Shown: in pieces, positions 36,701 to 51,700 of the stretch
Layout: every line of letters starts with the position of its first letter
Position numbering within the stretch: the first letter of the stretch is position 1
Source of the DNA: Gymnorhina tibicen
Taxonomy: Eukaryota > Chordata > Aves > Passeriformes > Artamidae
Reading direction: 5' to 3'
NCBI GenBank assembly: GCA_013399875.1
Contig: VXAZ01000587.1
Coordinates: forward strand, 62,001 to 126,000
Length of the DNA stretch: 64,000 nucleotides
Notes under the pieces: generated by a model
The model's database searches: none
The model's input: only the letters and a program-made list of their open reading frames with translations
What the model was told of the DNA's origin: nothing
Translations under genes and position numbers: made by a program

Positions 36701-39700
36701 CACGGCGTGTCCACGCACCTCCCACCAAGAAGCAAAGGTGGGCAGTGGGAGGGAGTGGATGGAGACATTCCCCTGCTCTCCTGCCCCACTACTGGCAGAT
36801 CCAGTCACCCCAGCAGCATAAGAATCTCATGGCTGCAGAGGAAGAAATTACTCTGAGGCTTCTTTTCTATCACATAGAACGTATGCTTGTTTGTTCTTCA
36901 GTTCAGTGCCTCCTAGGCTTAATTCTGGCATGATGCCTCGATGGGAACACTGAGATGATGGATTAAAACAAACAGAATTATGTATTTAATATTTACTTTT
37001 CGTTTTATAATTCTAAATGCTGTGGCCCAAATCCTGCTTGCTCTTTTGAGGTTACAGCTGTTAGCTCATGTTTAGCCCATGATGCAAAAAAAGTGTTTAA
37101 AAGAAATATTTCTGAATGCACCTTACTAAAAATGTTATTCACACCAAGTATAGCAGAAGTAAATGTGGATCCTGTATCTGAACATGGAATATCTGCTCTT
37201 AAAAGAACTGTTAGATCTAATTTTCATTTTCACATTTGTAAGTAAATGAGTCTGGAGTTTTGTGATTTAAAAGGAAAGGGAGTACAACGCTGGCTGTTCA
37301 GCAGAACTGTTATGACACAAATATTTAGGACACCAGATGCTGCCTATCATTTAGCATCAAAGATTAGTTTTTAAGAGTTGAAATAGCAGGTGTAATTGTA
37401 TCTGGTAAATCTATCTTTGAACTCCAAATGCCCTTCCCACTCGAGAGTTCAAATGCAATAACGTATTACTTGTTCCCTTCTCAGACGTAACTTCTGGACA
37501 TAAATGGAACAATATGATTCTGCTTTCTGCAGACCATCTGATGGAAAAATGTTTCTCTCTGATAAGTTTAAAACTCACACCATGCCATATGCTCTGAAAT
37601 GAATTTTCTCAGCTTTTCTTATCACTCCATAAAAGAGCCTTTGGTTTATTTTAAGTAAGGGTTTTATATTTTGCAATATTGTTATCTTCATGTTAGTGAG
37701 CCAAATACAATCGGAATACAAATGCCTGTAAGAATCAACAATCCACAAAAAAGGAGAAAACGGTCGAGCTGATGGACCCCTATGTATTCAGCAGGAGAAA
37801 AGATTCACTTTGAGGCTAATGATTGTATGTATCAATATCCTTCCTATATTTTTATAGTCAAGGTAACAATAAATTTTGTCTACTCAGTTAGTAAATACAA
37901 CCTAATGTGAACCATTCAGGTCTTCTCCTCCTGGAATTCTTGGGAGTGCCAAGAATACGTTTCTCCTGATTAGATATTTGCTGTGGTATTTTAAAAGGCA
38001 AAAATACACATAAACTATTTGAAGATTCTGACAGATACTACAAAGGCATCACGATAGCTCCAACATGAAATTATGATAGCCCAGAGACATCTCTGAACAG
38101 CTCACATCTTGTGAGCCTTTTTGCATCCAACACACTGTAAAATTTTTTTCCTGATGTAGCCTTTCATATGCACTCTCCAGACTAATGAGAACACATATCC
38201 TTGAGGCACAGGTAACATTCATCTAAACTCATCTCTTTACCATCAGGAGGGTCAGACTCCAGGCTCTGAAGGTTTGGGTTCAGTTCTTGCTTTGCTGTGT
38301 GCCCTTTGTTCAACTTTGGGTACCATGATACAGGTACAAATATAACCCAAGAAACAGCAACAAAAGTATGTATTTTGCATTCTTTTGAAAAAGCATTCTT
38401 TTGATGGACTGAAAAGCCCCCCAAAAACATTTCATTCTAACCCTCATTAATAAATAGAAGTATCTGGTTCTCTTTCTTTCTTCCTCTCCCATCCATACCT
38501 TACTCAAATGAATCACATTGCAAAAAAGAACTGTTTTTACTATCCATTTCTAGCTAAACTAATGTTTTAACAGGGTTGGTCAATTTTCTTCCCTTTTTCA
38601 GAGCTACATTATTCAAGTAGCGGGGGGGGAAGTCCACAAGAAGAAGTGTGCAGTTTTTCCTGAAAATCTGGCATTGTGGAGGCAGAGCACACGACAAACG
38701 ATAAAGATCAAGTAACTGGGAAAATCAGGCAGCGAAGTTTAATCAAGAGCTGTTTGTGGCAGTAAGTACTTACTGTCATTAACCCTCCAACAAGGTCACT
38801 TGTATGTGGATCCTCATCTTTTGTCCCCAGTTGTGGAGAGTACAGTTCAGTGGTTCTTAAAATCTCCAAAGCCCGGTCTAAAGCTTCTGCAACCGGCATG
38901 GGACTGCTCTCTTGTGCAGCATTGATGATGTTTATTACCTAATGTAGCATTAGAAATATTGTGAACTTAGAAGTGACTTTAGAAAAACAGAGACACTCGT
39001 TAGTTACTATGGCAAACCCAGGAAAATAACGGGATCTAAAACCTTAATCTGCATGGGGGAAAATCAAAATGAAGGGGATATTGCTGAAACACTGATGTTT
39101 GCAGCTGACTCTGGGAATAAGATCGTGGCCTTAAAGACAGCAATCTTATTAATGAGTTTCCGCTCCAAGGCACAGCCTCAAAATGTCTCTGAATGGATTT
39201 AATGTAAGTTTCTCCCGTTTGCCTCTCTCAATTTATTAAAGAGCTGATTTTTGACAAACCCTTGAGCGGTTTCAGAAAGCAGTTGACAGCGCTAAGTAAG
39301 AAGGAGGAACTCCAGTCCCTCCTTCTTAAAAAGGATCACGTGAAGGCTGACCCCACGGATGGCACTCCCCCAGGCAGGTTTGGGAGACCTCTGTTCAGAG
39401 TATCTGGCTTTTTGGAGCTACAGCAGTGGGCAGGTGGAGCAGGGGACGGAGGTGCAGCGGGGGCTGTCCCGGAGCCGCGCGCCCGGCGCTGCAGTGAGGT
39501 TACCTTGGTGATGGGTGCCTCGATGGTCATGGAGTGGACCCTGGCCATGGAGGAGCGGCGCCGCTGGGAGCTGCCTGTGAGCAAAACAGAGCAGAATTTG
39601 CACCAGGCCCGGCGGGAGGAGCCGGCCAGGAGCTCCTGAGGCCTTTTCTGCACCGCCTGCCCTGCCGTGCCTCTCAGAGGCAATCTCCTGCAGAATGCAT

Positions 39701-42700
39701 ACACGTGCTTGTGGTGCCAGGGACACGCAAGTGCAGAGAGATGCTGGCTGAGCCACTGATGCCCCTGATTAGAGAAAAGTGCCTGTGACAGCCTGGCAAA
39801 ATCGTGGCCTTGCTTTTTTATTTAAACTAATTAAAATACTCAGTTACAAACTCAGTTAAGAGACCATACAGATGTGTGTGTATGAACTGGCAGGCACAGG
39901 TAGGTAACCACTGAATTTAGATTATTACAGGATGTGTCTACTCGTGCTGCCTGATGCAATATGACAAGTCATAATGAGTCAGCTTCCAAGCTGAGGTAAA
40001 TCACTAAGCTCTTTTGAAGTGGGTACCTATGCCAAATAAAAACAGCAGAGGTTCTGGCCTATTATTCATTGGAAATTTAAAACCAAATGTTTTATATCGG
40101 TTAGCAATTTTGGTCCTGCAGAGAAAATGTCAAGATGAGATTTTTCTGGATATTGTGCTACCTGTAAAACGCAGACACATCTCTGTTACTCATTGTGCTG
40201 AGCAGTTCTTAAGAAGAAGAATCAATGCTATTTTTGCTATACTGGAGCATGGCTGTACTCTCACTGCCACAGACATGCTTCACTAGTGTATGCTGCCTAG
40301 ACTGTGATGAGGTTGGATTTAACAAAAGCACGTAAGTATCGGCAACAGTTTTGAGTATGTGACTCATCTATCAAGTCAGGGGTGATCTAACAGAGCAAAA
40401 TACAACACAGTGAAAGAAAACAAAACTAAGAAAAAAAATCTTCGTATCTTTATCAAGAGAAGAGGTAAGAAATGTAGTAATTTGTGTATTGGGTTTGCAT
40501 GACAACTCCAACTCAGCCAGACCCAACACAATGAGTTGTTTCACATACCATCACTCCCTCGGGATGTTGTGGATCTGACATCCAGGGATCCTTTCCTCAT
40601 GTCTTTGTGTCTGCAAGTCTGAGTATCTGTGAAGAAAATGATATTGCATAATGACACCAAGTTTGGCCTAAGATGTGTGTTAAGGGAACTGAAGCTGAGA
40701 AAAGCCTGGCAGCAGCTGAGTGACATTGACCTCAATGCTTCAGCAGATGAGAGCTGATTAAAGTGCCTTTTAAAGCTCCTGCCCTATTAAACTGTCCTGA
40801 ACCCAGTCAAGTTCTCAGGCAGAACGTGCCTAAACGTCTGCACAGAAGGAAACAGCATGGAGGGAAAAGCTCCTCTCTTGCCACTGTGACACAGCTGCAG
40901 TTGTGAACACAACTTGTGCAGCACACCTGGGGTCACCCAGTAACCACTGCCACCAAGAACTGGTGGGGCAAAGCAGAGCACATGCCAGCAAACGAGGCAG
41001 TGCATCCCGGGTTCCTTATGGACTCCAAGACTCAGCCTGTGCTAAGACTACAGTTAACAAGTACCTACAGCATGGATGCCAAGGATGTCCTGGTGGAAGT
41101 GCTGGTACGTGGGATGAGGGTGAATGCAAGTGTTGGTCACCCTCATTTCTAGCCACACGCCAATTCCCCCCCAGTGCAGCTCAGAGCAGTGCAGACACAG
41201 GTGCCACGAGCCACAGAGCAGCCACGGCAACACGGTGACACACCAGCATCCTTCTCATTTCTAATCCTGTCACAGGGATCCACCACCTACAGCTGACCTG
41301 TGGCACTGAATCCAGCACTACCACCATACCAGCCTGGGGCCCTGTGACTGCGTTTTCAAAGGTGGCTTGCTTTATGTCACCTCTAGAATAAGTGAGGCAG
41401 GTAGAGAGGGGGCTTGTATTTACTTTCCTGCCTTTTGAGTCGGATTCCCAGCTTATCACTAGGTAAACAGGACTGTTCTGTGAAACTGTGTTTCCAGTCA
41501 AATCCCTAACAGTGGCCTTTATTCTCTCCCCAGGTATGTTCTCCACTTACTGGGACAGAAGAGACGTGTCGTACCTGTCTGAGATTCAGCCTGAATACAT
41601 TCACATGTCTTCTCCACCTACAATTCAGCATGAGAAATCCAGTTAGTCAGAACTTTGCCATTATTTTGGAATACTTAGGGCTCAAACTAAAGTGAGCATA
41701 GCACTATTTTCACTTACCTTATTGTTGTCATTGCACAGTCTACTAATTGACACATAGTGTCTAATCTTTCTGCAGGCAAAAAACAGTGTGTTAATTCCCA
41801 TCCAAACCTCAGCTCTAATCAGTGCTCATACTTGGGTGCTCCAAAGGCTCGATTTGGGGACCAAGTGGGAGTTCCACAAAAATCCAGACATGCTGGAATT
41901 TTGCCCATGATCAAAGCACACAGTGACCTCACCACATTAACAACCTTTGGCAACAGCCGTGAAAGGAGCGTGGCAAAGTGAGCACGGAAGGGCACGGTGC
42001 AGGTGCCCAGTGAAACAGGACGTGGGTCCTGGTGGTACCAACACGATGCACAGAAAGACAGGAGGGTGCACTTGCACTTCAGGGAGAATTGGAAAGTCGG
42101 AGTCACAAGTGAGCACATCTGCATTTTTGGCTCCTTTTGTAGGAGAATTAGGAGAATTTCACTTTCCCTGCACACAGCATTGATTTTGCCCCAAGGAATT
42201 AAGTGCAGAGGTCTGAGGCAGCACCCTTCCTTGCATAAGCTTCCATTACACCCAGTAGCAGGATAATCCAGTATCTGCTGAAAGCAACTGAACTCTAAAC
42301 TGAGCCTTCATTCAGACACAAATCATGGCTTTAGCTTTCATACTTACCCTCCCTGTCCAATGACAGGTAGTATCTTCACATTTTGTTGTATGCTATCTCC
42401 ATTTTTCTTTTTCGCATAGTACATTCCTTGCCATTCCTGAAAAAATAATTCAAGAGGAAGGAAGTTCAGATAAGACACAAAGAGAAGCTGTAGCTTCACA
42501 CCTTCTTTCACTGAAAGCTGTCTCACAATACAAAACCAGGCAGGACTGGCTAAACTGTGCTCAGACCCTCAGATTTCTGCCCTGTAAGTCACCTCCAGGT
42601 CATTGTGTTGCTGCCAAAGCACGGAGAATTTCCAGAGGGGCAGCCTGGGAATACTGTGATGGCCACAGCTGCACCTCAGGAGCTGTGGGAATCAGAACCA

Positions 42701-45700
42701 CGCATTCTCTTCCCCGTCCTACCTCAGTGGTGTTGCAGCTCCTTTTGGGGAGACCTGGCAAGGAGCCCCGTGAGATCAGGAGCTCAGCCCAGCCTCTGCC
42801 TGGAGCTGAGTCCCCCCAGGGCTGCAGGTGTGGGTGCCCCAGGGACCCAGGACAGGAAGGTCACTGCAAAGCTGTGACACTGCCCTGATCACCTTCCCTG
42901 CTGGATGCACCGTCTCTCCTGCATGGTTGGGATGTCTCATCCTGGTTAACATTAAATATATCTGTGACTAAAAGTGCTTTGATATCCCAGCACATTAACT
43001 TTCCATACTGTCAGTTTACTATCAAAAAGCAGCAGAGATTTAATCTGTTTTTTTTTTAAAGCAGAAGAGAGCTCAGCAGAATAGCTCCTGGATTCTGCCT
43101 CCCCTCTAAAAGCACTCTGGTTTTAGGATTGCCTATGTGTTTCCAGACCTAGAATAGCTGTTGGTGGTCTTTTTTAACAGATGCATATTTTGAGCTGGGC
43201 CTTTACTAAATACCAAGTGATTAATGAGTAATTGAATCCTTCTTGCACGTTCACTTAACACAAACTGCTCAGGCCAATTGCTGTATTTCAGTTGAATTCA
43301 ACAAACTGTAGATCAGATCTTACATATGTGAAAATACCTTCACGAGGCACACAGTACATATTTATTTATGTGAGACTGGCAGATTTCACAGAAAAGGAGG
43401 CCAGAGAACAGGTACAGAGAGAATAGTTCTACATTTATGTTGATAGAACCATCAAATAAAGACTCCAGCCCACAGAGAACTGCATGGTGACAGGCTGTAC
43501 AGAAAAAAATATGAAAGGCTTTTCTGAGGATCTGTCAGAGAAGAGAACTGTGCATAACAAACTGTGTAGTGAGCATAATGTCTTCTGTGAGCTGCTTGAG
43601 GAATACAAATGAAGATAAAGCAAGCACCACAAAATTCAATGCTCTCATAATTAAAACTATGCATATCAATAGTTTCCTGACAACCAAGATGAGGTAGAGA
43701 TGAGTAATTGATCTCTAACCCAGGTAATAAACCCAGGATGTGCACAAAGGGGTGAAGTCATAAGCTGCAGATTGGATAATTCCCTCATTGAAAGCGCATC
43801 ATTTTCAAGGCAGGTTATTCACTAATGTGCTCTTCTTAGTCAACAGATCAATTTTTCAACTTGTGAATTTCTAAAACCTGTGAAACTGCGGCAGGAAATG
43901 TGTGAGGGAAAAGGTCAGCGCAATTCTGAGAAACAGGAGGTCCAAGCCAAACTCCTGCTGGTAGGTAAAGTTCTCCCAGGGATGTTACTTAAATGTATTT
44001 TAAGAACACCATACGCTCTCTCCCAGAGCCTCTGTCAGCAATCCAGCAGGGAAGAGCTATTCCCAAGACGTGCTGTCAGTCAAGCCCATGGCTGTGCCAG
44101 CACTGGAGCCACACAAGCACCGTGACCAGTCCCTGCTGTGGGCAGTGCTGGGACCAAACAGGAGCAAGCAGCACACACAGCCATGCCCAGAGTGACACCC
44201 CTTACAGAGTGAATCGATGCTGAGCTTTCAAACTCCGTGAAGAAGGCCAAGGCACGCATCCATGCACTGAGGATACAGCAAGTATCACACAGGCACAGTG
44301 AGGAGCCCCCCAGCTCAGCCCTCCTTTCAGGCTGGGGCTTCTTGCACCAGACAGCAGAGCTCAGCAAACTGCTCGTGGAGAACAGAGCAAACCAAAATAA
44401 ACGCGGAACGTCACGAACACGATCTCACAGAACCCAAGGCTGAGTTAGGAGGGTGCTGCCACAGACCTTTATCACAGAGTGTGAAAAGACCTTGCCAACA
44501 GCTCCCGAGGAGCAGAGGAACTGCATGTCTTTATCAGTAGCTGTTCGTCTCACTTCAGAAGAAGCAAAACTAAGAGCTTCGGGTCAAACTGCAGAGATCA
44601 GAGGCAGCAAGAATTCTAGTCAGAACTGCACATTTCACCTTAATGGATGCAATTTGAATCATGAAACAGAAGAATGGAGAAAAGCACAACTTTTTTTTAA
44701 CTCCTCAAGTACGGATGGATGAACATTTCAATAACATTGGCTTCTGGCAAATTACAGCCAGCTGTGGTAACAAAAAATTAACTTCCAGAGATGTGGTTTT
44801 TACTAAGAGAAACAACATCCTCACCCAAGAATTCCTATGTATCATGCAATTACCAATTTTTGAGTATAACACCCCTGAAGTTCTGTTTCAATATACTGAA
44901 CTTGCTCACAGCACTGTGCTTGTCAGCACAAGAAGTGAAACGCTGCAAGAGTCCATCTTCCTAAATTCCATTTAAAGACGAGATAAATTTCATGCAGCTT
45001 AGGTTTTTCCAAAGATCAGACAAACTTGCCTTCTATTATTTTCATTACTATGTTAGTACAGTACCACATTTGTTCAAGACAGAACAGTCAAACCTGTAGC
45101 CAGGAGAATGTCACAGCAGCAGACAGTTCCCTTTCTTTGATGTGCTGTAACCTACAGTAGCCAAAATGTGGCCTATTGTAGTGTAGTCTCTTCAATTTAG
45201 GATATAAAGAAATCACAAGCCTGAAAACTACACACAGACCACGTCAGAATGATCCAGGTAACTCGGGCACCTCTGAAAATGCCATAATATCCTGACACAA
45301 ATGATCTCAAAATTTCAAGTATTTCAGAGGTTGTTCTCACAGTTAACCTCTACTTGCAAATGCTTCCTGTAATAACTTAATTGGCAATTCATTTTTATAT
45401 TAATATATAAATGTAAGGTTGCACAGATTACATATTATAAAATGTTCCAAGAGGAAACACAAAATACCTGCAAACAGATTATATCCACCTAAAACAGCTT
45501 AAGCTGTTCCAGACAGACAGGTTTAAGTAGGCAGTGTTTCATTAGCCCTCACAGTTGAAGGCACACAGTCAGGAGTAAAATTAGTACAAGGAAGGAGATG
45601 AATTAGATTTACATTTCTATCATTCATAGAGTAAAATATTTTTCTGTTACTAACAAAATTTTTATCAGCCCGCTAAAATATTTTAAAATTTATCACTTCA

Positions 45701-48700
45701 CGTCTTGAGAACGGATGGCGTGGATTTAAGGCCTGACACATCTAAAGTATTTGAATTGGAACTTAGTAAATACTCCCTCCTAACATCAGTTTTGTATTAC
45801 ACAACTGATGATATGTATTTACTGAAATAACTTCAGCCAGGCACCAGAGGTGTGAAGCACCATGATCCAAACTCTCTCGCCTGTCGCCGGGATCTCTTCC
45901 ACCAGGCCAGCACCCGCGGAAACGAGCGACACGTTCTCCTTGGAATCTGCACCCAGCTTTTGCCTCTGAGTGCTGTGCCAGCACCCTGACCTGCAGAGCG
46001 TGCCCCACCACACCCTGAATTTGTGCTTTTGCATCCCTGAGTGCCACGATTCACTCTGGCATCCCCCGCTCGGTGCCACGTGGTGCCGCTTCCCACGGAG
46101 GGTCCCAGGGACCCAGCCAGCTCCCCCGACCCCCAGCCCGGGCCACGGCACACCACCACACACACCCCACTCCCAAATCTCTCTGGGCAGCCTCCGTGGT
46201 CTCCTCCAAGGCACTGTGTCGTGCCCAGTGACACCAGAAACCAGCTCATCCCGCTGCAGTCAACGCTCCTAATGGAAACCCATTAGACAGCCCCCGTGCC
46301 ATTAATGGAATTAAACAGATTGGCAGCTGGCAGCTGACACTGCCTATCACTTTCCAGTGATATTGCAAATGTCTCCTTGGTATTTTTACAGTCTGAACTT
46401 GCAAATCAGCTTCCACATTTCATGGTGAAATACTTCAATATGGTACTTTTCTCATTTGCATAGCACCAGATAACATGTGCATCCATCTCATTTTTCCTTG
46501 GCACTCCCACACCATTTGCTACAAACAGCATAAATTATAAAGAAATGCAGCAAGTCACTTATTTTCGTAAAGCAAGTACCTCTACCAAGCAAGAAAAGAG
46601 AAAGAAGGCCTTAAAAAAATGAACATTTTTAAACTTCCTGTTCTTGTTTTAAGTAAGTTGCAAATGCTGCGTGTCTGTGAAGCTGCAAGTCACAATGTGT
46701 GTCACTGCTGGACCACAATTACCTTCACAGGTAGCAAATAAAAGTGATACAATGCCGTTACTCACCTTTCCTATCTTTATGCAGGAATTAATAGTATCTA
46801 GGAAATCAGCTTTTTTTTCATTTATAGGCACTTCTGTTAATTCCTTTTCTATTAGTTCACCTATTTGATAGCCCATCATTCTTTCAAAAGCAGGATTGAC
46901 GTACTGTGAAATAAGAACAAACAAATACCCATTCAACAGTATACTAAAAGCACAACAGAATCCCTTTTTTTTTGTTTGTTTAACCAGGAGATCTCTTTCC
47001 CAGTCTGAAATAAATGTCTGCATGTCCTATTCCCAAGAGAGGTGCTCATATTTTTTTCTTTGTGAAGCAAACCAGGAATTTCCAGGCTAGAATAGCTGTG
47101 CAGAGCATGTGCATGTCAGCAAAGAGAGGGGAATTCTGCAAACAGCTCAGTATCACATATCCACACACAGAGTTTAGACAGACAGCATAAATTCCTGAAA
47201 AATCGGCTCTGTCAGTTCCCAAACCAATAAACCTCAAGCCTACCTCAGTGTTCCTAAAAATCACAAAGTGGATGGTGGGATACCCTGGAACATTTACCGT
47301 ATCTCCTGGCAAATCCATCACCTTACTCTGCGTAAGGGCCAACCATCACTGCTCCCCTGTCCAGGCAAAGCCCAGCCAGGCAGAGTGGAAGAAGTGGAAT
47401 TTAATAAAGCAATTTCTCCCTAAAGGGGATGTTGCCTCTCACTGCAATTTTGGTGTCAGTTCTCTCATACTCTGGGGCTGTCAGCAGAGGGAAAAAATTG
47501 GGTCTGAAAGAAATGTATTCAAAACAACTCCAGGATGTGTTATTTTTGTCAAAGGGATGAAGAAGGCACATCCTTCAATGAAGTTGCCATTGTCAAGATT
47601 TGGGTCAAGAAGGTACAAATTGTATGCATGTTATAATTCCCAGAGGATTAGACACAGGCTCTTTACTGATAATAAAACCACTCCTCACTGCTTCATAACT
47701 CCTTTAGAAAGATGATGGTTTTCAGAAGTGCAAACCTAAGCACAATTTCTTTTCCCTGTTTTAAAAAAAATTTCTAAGAGAGGATTACATTCAAAAACAG
47801 CTGGCCCAAAAATTCTGATACATCAAACAGTATCAGATTTTAGAAAAGAAAAAGTGAAATTATTTAAATAGAACATCCATTAGATTTTAAAGAGCATCAA
47901 ATTAACATACAATATTTTTGGAAAAGAATGCATATAAGCCAGTGGCTGCATTCATTCTTGATGTAGAGAAAGAATGAATAACAGAGATAAAGAATCAAAA
48001 CAAAAAATAAAAACAGGAGAGTAAATCCTTGTCCATTCAGAAACAACAATCTCCCTTAAAATTTGTTTGATTTATGCAAGACACTTTAAATTCTGAGAAA
48101 ATGCTACTCTGTAGCTAAACCCACTTGAGTCTTTTAGAACCATTAAGTTAGATTAGATTCCTGTGCTGTAAAAAAGAGTAAGGGTAATCATAGACGAAAT
48201 AAAATACAGAGCAATCTTCTGTACTTATGACTGGAACAAACCTGTATTACATGGTCTTCACTTGTGATCTCAATGGCTTCTTGACTTTTCTCTAATGCTG
48301 TAAATAATGAATTGCATGCCCTGGAGAAAAGAGAAAAAGGCATCCAAAAAATTTTATCCACTTAATTCTTCTTATATACGATAATAAAGTATTACAGCTC
48401 CATACTAAATAATGGTGCAGTTTAACAATTAAGGTATTTTCTTCAGGGAACTGACATTCTATAATTAACTACTGCACATTAAAATAAACACTCTATTAAG
48501 GATGTGGCTGAATTGGAACTTTTTTGTTGATAATGTTTTTTGGTAAAATTACCTTAGTTTGAATTGTGCCTGCACCTGTCCAAATTCCAGCTGAATCAAC
48601 TCATTGTAACAGGCCATTCTGCTAGAATTTTCTACATATCTCTGCAAACAAAAGGTTAGAAATATTTCATTAATACACATTCCTGTCCGCAAGGATTTGA

Positions 48701-51700
48701 AGTTCTGTTTTCTTTTGCTTGCTAAAGAACCAAAAAAGGAGTAGATATGCCAAAAATGAACATGCTGGGACATGAGCAATGGGAGAAGATTGTTTTTTTG
48801 GTACTAGCAAAACTTTTCAGGTTACTGCATTTTGAAAAGGTGACAGATCCTCATGGCAATGAGGTTCAGCCAACCTGTTTATTCTCTGTGATTGTCAATA
48901 GGATCAATGTATTTTTAAAAAATCTAATTTTAGCTTGCATGCTACTTATTTAAAATAACACTGAAAAAATTGTTGGGTCTCAAGTAATTGAAATTTGAAA
49001 TTATTATGAATTTCCAGTTGCTAATACCCCAAATTGTCTATATAGATGAAAGCAGAATCTCCTGTCAAGTATACTTTTATTGATTTTGGGACTTTTATAG
49101 CAATGATCTCAGTATCTTTCACTTTTTAAAAAAACATTTCATATTTACCAGGTATGAGCCTGAATGTTAAATCCTTGTTCACACTGAACTGCCACAGACG
49201 TGGATAGTTTGGGAGGGAGGATTGATTATCACAGGTAAGCCACCACAATCAAAGCTGCTAAACAAAATTTTCTATGCTTTGCCATTAGCCCCATCTCCGA
49301 GGCCCTGATCCATAAATAATTCAGAACCTGTGCTGAATTACTTCTGTGCCCACTGGAATGACTCTGTTCACATAAATGCCATTATCTTCGGGCTGTAGCA
49401 CTTCCTGGCTTGGGACCTTACTAGAATTAAGCAGATGGGTGCAAATGGAATGTGATGGGACAGCAAAAATCTGGTGAGCACGCAACCAAATACTCTGAAC
49501 TGCACTCTAAACCAGGCCCATTCTTGTTCCATCGTCAGCTGAAGGCAATAAGGAACCCACTTAGCTGACACTGATAAGCACCTTCTCTGCTCAGCTGGAA
49601 TAGTTGCCAAGGAACAGATTCACTGTAATACTTCTCAGGTGACTCCAAACAATAGCTAATGGCACTTGACAGCGTCTGAAGCCTGTTTACAGATGGGAAT
49701 TGGCATTTGATAGAAGAAATTTCCCACAGCACATTCTGCTGTGCATTGCAAGCTGCTCTCTGGCTCTGCCACAGCCACTGATCAATTTTGTCAAAGTCAA
49801 CTTTTCAAGGAAAGGATCACGTATTTAATCTGAAATAAACGTGTGAAGTAGAAGAGTCTCAGACCCACTTCTTGCGCTCCCAAGAGTGTCATGTCGATGT
49901 TCAGAACTGGGACACAGAAGAATGAGCAGCACAAAAAAGATCTACAGGTGGGATCACTGACACAAATGGTGACTGACAGCCAAACTCCTGGAGAGTTTCT
50001 TGCATGACAATTTGGAAATGTCAGAGCAAGCCCGCCGAGTGCAGCACATACCCTTGTGAAGCCAGCAGAGATCAGGGGCAATATTGATGACTCTTCACGA
50101 TCAGTGTGCCTTTGAAACAAGGAGGAGAAGTCAGGGATTATTTTTGTAATCAACTCAGACCAAATTTCACAGTCCATCGATCTACTTGTACCCCGGATGT
50201 CACGCCCAGGCTAACACTGCTAGATCCTTACAGGATCTAGGAATAGAACATATTTTTTGTATTTTTAATAAGCTTTCATCTTTGGCATGGATAAGCCAAA
50301 ACGTCATTTTCCTTCAAGCATGTAACGAGCTGCTTACATAAAAAAATACCCTAATGCTTCAAGGAAACCAAATAATGAGTTAGGTCGTTGGAATATTCCT
50401 ACTTTTTCTGTACTGGATCCTTGTTGTTTATGTTGTCATTAGTCAGAAATGCACTTGAAAGTCTGCACAGCCAAAGCTTTAAGAAATTACTTGTTATCTG
50501 AACACACCAAATCTCAGATGGGCAACTCAAGGTGCCTGGATGAGGATGGATTTTCTAGTGTTGCCTGCCCACTGCCTTCTAGTAAGTCACATTTGGGACA
50601 CATTCCCAAATGAAGTATCTGAATAATCTGGCCATACTAACTGATAAAAGACACTTCAACATATGGGAATGTATGGCTGGAATCTGGAAGAAAGGCCATT
50701 ATGTGAAGTTTCTGTCAATAAGCAGATTGAAGCTGGTCATGTTTAGCAGATGGCACAATAGCTTTTATTTATGCATGAAGTTTTGGATCTTGAAATGTTT
50801 AATTAGGGTCTTTTTTTTTGGTAGAGATGGTGGTATATTTTTAATGGGAAATTTCAACACCTCAGAATTGTTTTTCAGAATTAATGCTTTCTGAGAAATA
50901 GCCATTCCCAAATTATACTTCCAGGAAACTGTCTTTCAGTTATTTCATTTCATTAAATATACTGGATTTTTGTTTGTTTGTTTGTTTTTAGTTTTACATT
51001 ATTTTGTGACATATTACTAATGTTTTCAAAGGAGGAGGAGGGGAATAGCATATGCAGTTCTTTACTGAGTTGTCATAATCTCTTTTGCTTTTAAAACTTC
51101 TGTGGTCAGGTGATACTTTGCACTGACCAAATTGTTCTATACCGTTTCTCATACTCAGCAGATCTCCGGTCTTTGCTGAGATTAATCATATTGAAAGGCA
51201 GATCAAGAAAGGTTCAAAACACAGATCTGTGAGACAGTTTTGTACAGGAGGTTGCAGAAGTTGTTTGAAATATACTCGGAAAGCCTGCAGTGATGGCAGG
51301 GCGGGAGCGGGATGAGGAACCCAAAACAAAACCCAAAGTGAGACTCTTAAGTAAAAAACAGAAATTAAAAAAACAATTTCTGTCCCAATCCTATGGCCAG
51401 GGATAGTAAATACTGTGGTACAGCACATTATTATTAGCACAGCAAGAAGTTCTAATTCAGGTTTTTTAATGTAGCGTTTACTTTTACAATTACAAGATCT
51501 ACGGTTTTGATCACACGTTAAAGTAAAGATATGAGTATTTACCTTTGAACTACACAAATAATGACTGTATTTTCTGAGGCTTTCGTTGTTCTGATAGACC
51601 TTTAAATAAAAAGCAAACCGTTTACATTTTTTTTAAGTTCACATTTCAGAAAACATGACTTTACAGAATCTTCACACAGCTATTTTCTTAAAATATCTCT

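Noticed and set aside
45763..46249. Overlapping 94-138 codon ORFs in a C-rich patch
   Set aside because: Open frames on both strands arise from base composition. No protein family is recognisable.
47248..47715. 155-codon plus-strand ORF in a PDE8A intron
   Set aside because: Composition like the surrounding intron, no known motif, and no promoter or splice site in register.
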